Assembly (NCBI RefSeq): GCF_040183065.1
Contig: NC_091131.1
Coordinates: forward strand, 15,827,800 to 15,891,799
Direction: 5' to 3'
Source: Periplaneta americana
Lineage: Eukaryota > Arthropoda > Insecta > Blattodea > Blattidae
DNA length: 64,000 nt
Each line of letters opens with the position of its first letter. Position 1 is the stretch's first letter. Under the pieces are notes generated by a model. The model saw only the letters and a list, made by a program, of their open reading frames with translations. It ran no database searches and was not told the DNA's origin. This document shows, one piece after another, positions 56,195-64,000 of this stretch. The position numbers were made by a program, and so were the translations under genes.

Positions 56195-57572
56195 TAAACA
56201 GCTAAATAAATAAATGAATTAATGAACGAATGAATGAATAAATAATAAATGAATAAATAAATGAGTAAATAGATGAATGGATGGGTGAGTGGATGAATAC
56301 GTAAATAAGTAAATGAGTGAGTGAATGAGTAAATGAATAAATAAATAAGTAAATATGAAAATAAATAAATAAATAAATAAATAAATTAAATAAATAAATA
56401 AATAAATGAGTAAATATATGAATGAGTGGATGAGTGAAGGAATAAGTAAATAATTAAATGAGTGAGTGAATGAGTAAATGAATGAATAAATAAATAAATA
56501 AATAAATACATACATAAATGAGTAAATATATGAATGAGTGGATGAGTGAAGGAATAAGTAAATAATTAAATGAGTGAGTGAATGAGTAAATGAATAAATA
56601 AATAAATGAGTGAATAAATAAACAAATAAATACATAAATAAATAAGTAAATAAATAAATATATACATAAATGAGTAAATGAGTAAATGTATGAATGGGTG
56701 GGTGAGTGAAGGAATAATTAAATAAGTAAATGAATGAGTGAATGAGTAAATGAATAAATAAATAAATAAATACATAAATGAGTAAATATATGAATGGGTG
56801 GGTGAGTGAAGGAATAAGTAAATAATTAAATAAGTGAATGAGTAAATAATTAAATAAATAAGTAAATAAATAAATAAATAGATGAGTAAATGAGTAAATA
56901 TATGAATGAGTGGGTGAGTGAAGGAATAAGTCAATAATTAAATGAGTGAGTGAATGAGTAAATGAATAAATAAATAAATAAGTACATAAATGAGTAAATG
57001 AGTAAATATATGAATGAGTGGGTGAGTGAAGGAATAAGTAAATAATTAAATGAGTGAGTGAATGAGTAAATGAATAAATAAATAAATAAATAAATCAGTA
57101 AATATATGAATGGGTGGGTGAGTGACGGAATAAGTAAATAATTAAATGAGTGAGTGAATGAATAAATGAATGAATAAATAAGTAAATAAATAAATAAATA
57201 CATAAATGAATAAATGAGTAAATATATGAATGAGTGGGTGAGTGAAGGAATAAGTAAATAATTAAATGAGTGAGTGAATGAATAAATGAATGAATACATA
57301 AGTAAATAAATAAATAAATAAATACATAAATGAATAAATGAGTAAATATATGAATGAGTGGGTGAGTGAAGGAATAAGTAAATAATTAAATGAGTGAGTG
57401 AATGAGTAAATGAATGAATAAATAAATAAATACATAAATAAATAAATACATAAATGAGTAAATATATGAATGGGTGGGTGAGTGACGGAATAAGTAAATA
57501 ATTAAATGAGTGAGTGAATGAGTAAATGAATGAATAAATAAGTAAATAAATAAATAAATAAATAAATAGACG
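56195..57572. repeat. Higher-order tetranucleotide minisatellite, 1.4 kb
   Basis: AATA, AATG, AGTA and AGTG tetramers arranged in a longer unit that recurs about ten times with spacing of roughly 97-124 bp (anchor TAATTAAATGAGTGAGTG at 56451, 56563, 56937, 57041, 57138, 57258, 57382, 57500; partial near 56720 and 56822). Minus-strand YLFIYSFTHS frames are artefacts. Confidence 0.95.
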
Positions 57573-58324
57573 TGGCAGACACGACTGTTAATAATTAAAT
57601 CGTCTAAATGAATTGCGTTAAGCTGCTTGTTCACGATCAAATTTTTTTTAAAATTTATAATTCACAAGATAACATGTCTACATACTGACCAATATTGGAA
57701 AAAGATCTGTCAAATACTGTTTAATATTGCTAAAGATTTGGGAAGATTTTAAAACATGTGCTGCAAGTTTATAGTAACCTATATAGACCTAGCTACCAAA
57801 TATTACGATATAAATATATAAATCCTTTGGAAAATAACTAGGCGATACAAAAAACATTTAATAAAGAATATTGCTTTCAAATTAAATGTTTATGATTAGT
57901 ATTCGCCTAGATTGTAGGTTATAATCTTCGACATTCTATAACACAATATATTGTTAAGTTAATTACTCGAGAAGATCTGCTTTGGAATTTCCTCATACGC
58001 ACTGTTCCTCATCGTTTTATTGTGGTATTGCGTACTGGCATGGGTATAATTTATATAATTGAATTAACTCGGAAGTATTTCTTTCTCGGCCAGGACAACA
58101 TGTTTGTTCTTAAAGTCATATTTTCGAATCCAACTTGACAATTCTTTCAAAGCGTTGTCCAGTATTTGGGCATAACTACTCGTTTAAAGCACATAATTAA
58201 TATTGGTCCTCGGTTGCATAATTTTGTAACTACATTCATAACTTTTAATATGCAACCCATTGAAATATAATAAGACAACTAAAAAGTGTTCATGTCTACA
58301 AATTTGTTGAAGTAAGTTTATATT
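57573..58324. other. No gene recognised
   Basis: AT-rich; nothing identified. Confidence 0.4.
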
Positions 58325-59046
58325 TGTATAAGTAAATTAGCCTACATTACAACGTGTTCATAATTCTTGTCTTCTCTTCGTCTGCGATGTCCGTCGCGCT
58401 GACCACATTACCCCATCCTTCCAAACTCTAAACTGGCTACGGCTTAACGAACGTAGAAATTTTCATTCTCTTGTTCTCCTTTTCCAAGTCCTTCACACTT
58501 CTACACCTACCTACCTTGCCTCCCGTTTCAGTTACCTGTGATCATATCATAATCTCTTCACACGCACGCAAAATAGCCGCATACTAGCCATACCAACACA
58601 TAAGACATCATCGTATTCATCATCATACACAATCTCGCTCTCGCGCTTGTGGAATACCCTACCCAGTGACATCAGAGACTGTAGGAATTTAGTAGCGTTC
58701 AAAAGCAAACTTATTAAGCATTTTCTTACTGCGTAGAGTATGTTTAAATTTTACTTAATCAATAAAAGAAATGATTCTCTCTTCTTAGCTTTTACAATGA
58801 ACTGTCTAGCTTTTATTAATCAGTTAATCTTTTAGTACTTTGATTTTTAGTGTATCTGTAAATTTAATATTAATTGTAATTATAATTGTAATTGTATTCT
58901 TAATATTGTAGTTGTAATCCCCTGTTAGAGGGGAAGAGAAGGCCTGATGGCCTTACCTCTACCAGGTTAAATAAATAAATAAATAAACAAATAAATAAAT
59001 AAATAAATACATAAATAAATAAATAAATAAATAAGTAAATAAATAT
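58325..59046 (+). mobile_element. LINE (CR1/Jockey-like) 3' end with tail array
   Basis: Translation across frames: VHNSCLLFVCDVRRADHITP, SFQTLNWLRLNERRNFHSLV, LLFQVLHTSTPTYLASRFSY, SLSRLWNTLPSDIRDCRN and FKSKLIKHFLTA, then the tail AGAGAAGGCCTGATGGCCTT ACCTCTACCAGG and an AAAT array (58967-59046). One stop after SRFSYL. Confidence 0.85.
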
Positions 59047-59394
59047 ATTATAGTAATTGTATAATCTAATTTCGGAATCTAGTTACGAGTACAAACGCAT
59101 AGTTTCTACTTCATAAATAATTGTTTCAGCTGATTAGCGTATAAAATTACATAAATCCTCCTATACCATAATATTAGGTATAGTTTGTAGTTGATTTCTG
59201 AATTCATATTGTAATTAATAACATTTTTTAACTGCTAGCGAAACATAATCACTGCTCATTCGGTCCTAGAATTTATTAAACATTATTATATCCTCTGGTT
59301 TTTCTACTATATGTATTATTTTATTCTATTTGTATTATATTTAAATAATTAACAATTATAAAACACTATAACCTTATTTTCAAGACAGTGAAAG
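59047..59394. other. No gene recognised
   Basis: AT-rich, nothing identified. Confidence 0.4.
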
Positions 59395-59770
59395 ACTCTT
59401 GTAAGATGCAAAATTGCTACCGCATTAAGAAATAAGGGCTGGATAGTAGAATGGGTCAACGATACGAGTAGATATTTTAGCGTATAATGCTGACACTAAA
59501 CAGGGCATCATTGTGGATCCCACGATACGTTTTGAAGTAGAATGTCATCAGTCAGCCGAGGTCCACCTTGAGAAGAAGTCGATCTATGAGCCTACAGTCA
59601 ACTATTTCAAGCTGAAATATGCCTTAATTCGGCTTGCTCGTAGGTGCTCGAGGGACTATACAAGCTTTTTTAGAAGAATTTCGACGGCAGTTTGCTTTGC
59701 CAACATCTCTGAGGGATGAAATTGTAATAATTGTGTTAAAAAAATCCTGTCAAATCCTAATTAATCATTT
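59395..59770 (+). mobile_element. LINE 3' end with restriction-like endonuclease, decayed
   Basis: IATALRNKGWIVEWVNDT, then GIIVDPTIRFEVECHQSAEV, HLEKKSIYEPTVNYFKLKYA and, in another frame, a region reading REEIVIIVLKKSCQILINHF-like. Same family as 24640-25130. Several frame breaks. Confidence 0.7.
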
Positions 59771-59912
59771 CGTGTCACATTAATAGCAATTGTAATTTTT
59801 GACGCCCTTTTCTTTGTTTCCCTTCTTTAAAATCTATGTTTACATACGTATAATATTTTTTTTGAGGATGTACTGAGTCCGTAAGGGATACCCTCAATGG
59901 GGGGCAGTTTAC

Positions 59913-59916
<4 letters not shown>

Positions 59917-59961
<45 letters not shown>
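59917..59961. repeat. (TTA)n microsatellite
   Basis: Trinucleotide run. The minus-strand poly-N frame is an artefact. Confidence 0.95.
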
Positions 59962-59963
<2 letters not shown>

Positions 59964-60354
59964 GTGATTTCACAATGAAAGTTGTAAAGAATTGGTAGGT
60001 CTTGAAAAGTCTTGTGTTGAAATGTTGAATTTGACGATAATTTGATCGTGTACAAGCGCCTTTATTTAACCAAACAACAACCACTTACCAATGGCCATAT
60101 AATCATGCCAATAAAACTTTTAACTAAACAATATGCAATTTGAAATATTAGATTGTATGGTAGTTTCTTTTTGTCGCATTTCTTTTATTGAGACACATTT
60201 TCACCTCACAGCTGAAACTGATATGTATATCACACTGTACTGTAAACTATTATGCATATGTCACAAGCGAAATAAAGTTGTAGACATTCCCTGAAGGGGT
60301 TATCGCTGCACCGGTGATAGCGGATGGTAGAAATCTGTGAAAACCGATGTTTAC

Positions 60355-60480
60355 CACTGACTTGAGGACGTCTTCTCCGACGTCCAGCGACGCCGGGCTG
60401 ATGGCATCTTCCCTGAGGGAAGAAGCACCAGTGGCAGCCAGGACTGCGAGGAACACGGCGACAACGTAGAGCGCCTTCAT
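60355..60480 (-). CDS. Exon 1, signal peptide exon of a secreted peptide gene (locus A)
   Basis: Forty-two codons starting MKALYVVAVFLAVLAATGAS, a strong signal peptide (cleavage likely after TGA or GAS), then the acidic segment SLREDAISPASLDVGEDVLK SV. The phase-0 donor GTG/GTAAAC follows immediately. The structure is the same as in exon 17422-17541: both end with an acidic -ED-x-L-x-SV and a donor after GTG. The first ATG is used, about 32 nt from a TATA box. If unspliced, the frame runs 76 codons to a stop and gives a complete small secreted protein (SVVNIGFHRFLPSAITGAAI in the read-through); that alternative cannot be excluded. Downstream phase-0 mature exon: 49649-50020; nearer but doubtful: 55356-55667. 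It starts only 270 bp downstream of the stop of a neighbouring family member. Confidence 0.75.
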
Positions 60481-60511
60481 GCCGACTGCCTGCTCTGCGG
60501 CCGCTCAATTC

Positions 60512-60520
60512 TATATAATA
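60512..60520 (-). promoter_or_regulatory. TATA box of locus A with GATA site upstream
   Basis: TATTATATA on the minus strand, about 32 nt before the ATG, as at locus B. Upstream on the minus strand lie CTTATCA (TGATAAG on plus, a perfect GATA-factor site, 60552-60558) and GGGTCACTCCC right beside it, a loose half-resemblance to an NF-kB site. Confidence 0.6.
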
Positions 60521-60612
60521 CGAACAGCGGGAGAGGGTATCGGGAGTGACCCTGATAAGTGTTGGCTAGGAAGAATTCAGTTCAGCTGCAAATATTTGTG
60601 ATATATATTGTG

Positions 60613-60618
60613 TTTATT
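60613..60618 (-). terminator. Polyadenylation signal of the upstream peptide gene
   Basis: AATAAA on the minus strand about 130 nt after the TGA at 60750. It lies only about 95 bp upstream of the TATA box of locus A. Confidence 0.55.
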
Positions 60619-60749
60619 TGTGATAGCGACTAGTACATGAAACACTACAAATATTTTACCCTTGTAAATAACTTGATTGGACAATTAATTTGCAATTTAT
60701 CGTGTTTACGAAATGCTGTAACTGGCATTCCGGAAATTATTTCGTCGCG

Positions 60750-60986
60750 TCACTGCTTCCCATTTTTTTGTGGAGGTGGTTGTGGAGGTACTTTGGGCTT
60801 TTTTGGTATCAATGGTTTGGGCCGAAGAGGTCTCCGTGGCGGGGCAGGTCTTCGGCGATTTGGCCCTGGGCGCCGGGGTAGGACCCGCAGTTTAGGGAGG
60901 CTCCGAGTGAATTGTCGATACACGGTCCTCATCCACCGAGCCCCCAGCAGCGAGCGCCGCACACGGTGTAATTCGGTGTCATTCTT
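60750..60986 (-). CDS. Last coding exon of a cationic proline-rich secreted peptide gene; first exon outside the window or unseen
   Basis: 78 residues then TGA. Phase-0 acceptor (gtctatttttgtccag). Starts KNDTELHRVRRSLLGARWMR; RVRR is a perfect furin motif followed by SLLGARWMRT. A basic amphipathic stretch (VYRQFTRSLPKLRVL) leads into an Arg/Pro tail (PRRPGPNRRRPAPPRRP ... PQPPPQKNGKQ) with about 17 prolines. Paralogue of 9868-10165: ARW[FM]RT, RS..KLR and the Pro/Arg tail align in order. I found no signal exon between 60987 and 64000, so it probably lies beyond the window. GC-rich within AT-rich DNA. It is expected to be secreted and processed. A role as antimicrobial or other cationic effector is inference. 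Confidence 0.7.
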   Translation of the reverse strand, partial: KNDTELHRVRRSLLGARWMRTVYRQFTRSLPKLRVLPRRPGPNRRRPAPPRRPLRPKPLIPKKPKVPPQPPPQKNGKQ

Positions 60987-61111
60987 CTGGACAAAAATAG
61001 ACAAATGCAGGCACATTAATTACTGTAGCTCTTAATTGACTCTTAGGTTTTCTTTCTTTAAAGTCTTGACTAATTTCACCTTTGACCATGAACGCTACTA
61101 CCTTTGAAACA

Positions 61112-61353
61112 GTCCACACCTGTGGAGTAACGGTCAGCGCGTCTGACCGCGAAACCAGGTGGCCCGGGTCGGGGCAAGTTACCTGGTTGAGGTTTTTCCG
61201 GGGTTTTCCCTCAACCCAATACGAGAAAATGCGGGGTAACTTTCAGTGCTGGTCCCCGGACTCATTTCACCGGCATTATCACCTTCATTTCATTCAGACT
61301 CTAAATAACCTGAGATGTTGATAAAGCGTCGTAAAATAACCCAATAAAATAAC
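61112..61353 (+). mobile_element. tRNA-derived SINE
   Basis: GTCCACACCTGTGGAGTAAC, GAAACCAGGTGGCCCGGGTC (B box partly deleted), ACCTGGTTGAGGTTTTTCC and GTAAAATAACCCAATAAAAT. Flanked by perfect CCTTTGAAACA (61101-61111 and 61354-61364). Lies in the putative intron of the peptide gene ending at 60750. Confidence 0.95.
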
Positions 61354-61364
61354 CCTTTGAAACA

Positions 61365-61796
61365 CTAGGCTTGTTCCTACATTTGCATATGGGATAATTA
61401 TACACAAAATCTTAGGCAGAGAGAGAACCATTTCCTTGGGGGAGGGCAAAGCAAAACCATAGAATCCCCATATAACGGGGTTATGGGAAACATCATTTAC
61501 CTCCTCCCCCCATTATAGCTTGACCGTGGTACAGTGTATCGGAATATGATCATTTAATGAAGGTATTTTCGGGGTGCATGCTTCTTACAGTGTTACATCT
61601 ATATTCATGATGTTTCGAACCGAGTTGTATAGGGCTTGAACTGTAGGTCTACTACAAATTATTTTAGGGCATAACTTAAAACAATCTCTCTCTTTTTCTC
61701 TCTCGTACAGAAACACGTGCATACATCAATAAAACTACGTAGCAGTGCTAACAGAAACTTTTTATAAGAATCTTACCTTCCTGAAGATATATGAAA
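61365..61796. other. No gene recognised
   Basis: Nothing identified. Confidence 0.4.
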
Positions 61797-62052
61797 TGAA
61801 GAGTTTGCGGCAAAAACGATGAATGTCACAGTATTCTTAAGGTTGATGTCATTATCTAATTCAGTGGATCACTGCGAAATTTAATGTTGTTCTTATGAAA
61901 AATGGTAAAAAGGAGAATTATCACCACGAATACAGAAATCCTTTCCTTTATTTTCTATAGAAACAGCACCACATCTTGCAGTTACAGACTCAGATCATTA
62001 TGTAATCCTTAATAGAAATTTGATATTCATCGTTTTTCCCGCAAGCTCTTCA
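61797..62052. mobile_element. 256-bp MITE
   Basis: TGAAGAG(T/C)TTGCGG and AAAAACGATGAAT on the left are inverted on the right, ends about 27 bp. The interior shares a block with 39215-39375. Target duplication not resolved. Confidence 0.7.
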
Positions 62053-62769
62053 AATGTAAATTCTAATTATTTTATTTAGTCTCGTCTATAAGTTTACACA
62101 TTATACCGGGATCACTTTTCTTTTTTCTGCATTGTTGTGCAGTATGTTGTTCATATTTCTCCAAGTGGCGGCTTGAACAGCTGCAGACTTCGAACACATG
62201 AGTACAGGCTGTTACAAAATAAACATTACAGTGCTTCCATTCCTCATATGAGGTATAGGATTCTTATACATTCAGAAATTTAAAATAAATATTATAGTCC
62301 AGACACATGACCTGAAGACATTACTTCATCAATTTAAACACAGAAACTTACTCATAAACAAAAGCAAAAAAGATCTTTTGAATTCAATATAATAATAGAG
62401 AAAAAAGAAGTCAGACAAGTTTGGGGGGGGCAGTGCCCCCCTACCCCCCCATAACTCCGCCGATGCACAAAATAGTGAAAAAACAAAAATCGTATTCGAA
62501 TTAAAGTAGGCTACATGCTATAGGAATTTTGATTACAGTTTGTGTAAAAAGACATTATCAATCAAAATGTATCGAATTCTACAAATCGCCGTTAAAAAGT
62601 AAGAATCTCGAATATTTTAAGTTAATTATTCGACTTATTTGAACGCAATCCTAATTCTAACAGATGTATCTTGTTACATCTCATACTCTTTTGATATCTA
62701 TTTTTCTCCTCTTTCCTTTAATTAATTAATTCCTCTTCGTCTCGTATTTTATATTCATTTCACTAGTTC
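62053..62769. other. No gene recognised
   Basis: AT-rich with a G-run and C-run patch (62425-62450). Nothing identified. Confidence 0.4.
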
Positions 62770-63965
62770 ATCCCACTGTTATTTGTCTTTTTTTCTCTTA
62801 CTTTTCCCGGCTTTTTTTTATATTTTCCACACCTCTTGTTTTCTGGGCATCTTCTTGTATCCATGTGTTGCCTTTTTATATTTCTTGCACAGCCACATCT
62901 TTCTCTCTCTTTCTTTTGTTCTCACTTGTTACGTCTTTCTTTTGTTCTCTTTCTCTTTCCCTCTTGTTTCTTCTATCTCTTGTTCTCTCTTTATTTTTTG
63001 CTTCCTTTTACCTTGTTTTTCCTTATTTTCTTTCGTTCTCTCTTTTTTCTCATTTGCTTTCTTTTGTCCTCTCTGGTTTTCTATGGAGTTCTCCATTGTT
63101 TTCTTTTTTATTGTTCCTTGCTTTCTTTTGTTCACTCTGGATTCCTTTCCAATTGTTCTCCTTTATTTTCTTATATTCTCTCCTGCTTCTTCTTCATTTG
63201 TGTTTTCTTGCTTTGTTTTCTCTCTTAATTCCTTTTTATTTTGTTCTCCCTTCTTTTGTTTTGTTTTCTTTTTATTTATTTTTTCCCGTTCTCCCTTGCT
63301 TTCTTTTGTTACCGTTTGGTTTCTATTTCTCTTATTTCCTTTGCTTTCTTTTGTTATCGTTTACTTTCTCTTTTGTTCTTTCTTACTTTTTCTTCTCTTG
63401 TTCTCCCTTACTTTCATTCGTTCTCCCTTTCTTTCTTTTGCTATGTTCTTCATTTTGTTTTGTTCTCCCTTTCTCCCTTTTCTCTTCTCCTTTGCTTTAT
63501 TTTTATCCCTCTTGCTTTCTTTTTATATTGTTCTCCATTGCTTTCTTTTTATCTCATTCTCCTTTGCTTTCTTTTGTTCTCTTTTGCTTTCTCTTTCTTT
63601 TGATATTCGTAGCTCTCTTTTTTTCTCTCTTACCTGATCTTCCTTTTCTTCTCTTTTGCCTATCTTTTGTTCTCTTTTCCTTTTTTTATTCTTCCTTGTT
63701 TTCTATTGTTCTCTCTTGTTTCCACCTTCTTTTGATTTCTTTTGCTCTCTCGTGTTCTCTCTTGCTTGCTTTTTATTCTCTCTTGCTTTCTTTTTCTTTT
63801 GTTTTTGCTTGTTTTTTGTTCTCTCTTGCTTTCTCTTTCTCTTGTTCTTCCTTGCTTTCTTTTGTTCTTCATTTCTTTTTTCTTGTCTTTTCATCGCTTT
63901 GTTCTTCTTCCTTTACTTTTCTTTTGTTATTCTTTTGTTTCAGCTTCAATCGTCTTTGTGCATAA
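62770..63965. repeat. 1.2-kb pyrimidine-rich low-complexity block
   Basis: Almost wholly T, C and scattered G on the plus strand, built from degenerate CTTGCTTTCTTTTGTTCTCT units of about 20-24 bases. Long open frames of F, L and S (plus) and K, R, E (minus) are artefacts: all three plus frames are open and there is no coding bias. Confidence 0.9.
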
Positions 63966-64000
63966 TTACAGTTAAAACAATTCTGCATCTGGGGATGTAC

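Noticed and set aside
56219-57640. Minus-strand frames up to 138 codons
   Set aside because: Translations of the tetranucleotide array (FIHSFTHS type).
62783-63965. Very long open frames (284 and 366 codons) of F, L and S
   Set aside because: They lie in a pyrimidine-rich low-complexity block where several frames are open at once; stop codons need purines, so openness is trivial.
1-64000. LTR retroelements or virus-derived elements
   Set aside because: I saw no paired long terminal repeats, gag/pol order or capsid-type genes; all reverse transcriptase pieces are of the LINE type.

Overview
The window looks like AT-rich, repeat-packed insect DNA, most likely from a cockroach (Blattodea, Periplaneta-like). 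This rests on (TTAGG)n-type telomeric repeats, the style of the LINE and tRNA-headed SINE families, and short TATA-driven secretory genes with long introns. The species name is inference from recalled repeat families, not a search. There are no bacterial, organelle, rRNA or CRISPR features, and I saw no LTR retroelement or virus-like element.

Almost all host coding signal is on the minus strand, in small GC-rich islands. Two signal-peptide exons (17422-17541 and 60355-60480) share one plan: a TATA box 32-35 nt upstream of the ATG, a 17-20 residue hydrophobic signal, an acidic segment ending ..ED(D)(A/V)L(E/K)SV, and a phase-0 splice donor immediately after. Five second-exon islands (60750-60986, 55356-55667, 49649-50020, 9875-10165, 5214-5357) encode strongly cationic peptides, three of them very proline-rich. 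Four have a clean phase-0 acceptor, an in-frame stop and a furin-like R-x-x-R site near the start. Two (9875-10165 and 60750-60986) are plainly paralogous (ARW[FM]RT ... RS..KLR, then a Pro/Arg tail), and a third (55356-55667) shares the RWFR core. I read this as a head-to-tail cluster of secreted, proprotein-processed cationic and proline-rich peptides resembling antimicrobial peptide precursors. It may be undescribed. It is the main finding.

The rest is mobile DNA. Copies of one abundant LINE (minus strand at 8.7, 13.4, 25.9, 32.8, 39.5 and 53.0 kb; plus strand at 19.8 and 20.4 kb) carry the YADD reverse transcriptase motif. Other LINEs lie at 18.0, 19.5, 24.7, 26.8, 31.3, 58.3 and 59.4 kb. 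tRNA-headed SINEs lie at 15.7, 20.1, 20.7, 34.3, 35.6, 35.8, 52.8, 54.2, 55.7 and 61.1 kb. Many DNA transposons have readable terminal inverted repeats and target duplications: hAT, PIF/Harbinger-like, Tc1/mariner, TTAA-type, P-like, and several with 7-bp duplications. Nesting two or three deep is common. Simple repeats are large: a TAAA/TAAG array at 28.4 kb, a telomere-like block at 34.9 kb, a higher-order tetranucleotide array at 56.2-57.6 kb and a pyrimidine-rich block at 62.8-64.0 kb. Most long open frames in those blocks are artefacts.

Layout: 0-5 kb DNA transposons; 5-17.6 kb peptide locus B (exons at 5.2, 9.9 and 17.5 kb) with transposons in its introns; 18-49 kb repeats with no convincing host gene; 49.6-61 kb peptide locus A and the 3' exon of a further gene upstream; 61-64 kb SINE, a short inverted-repeat element and low-complexity DNA.
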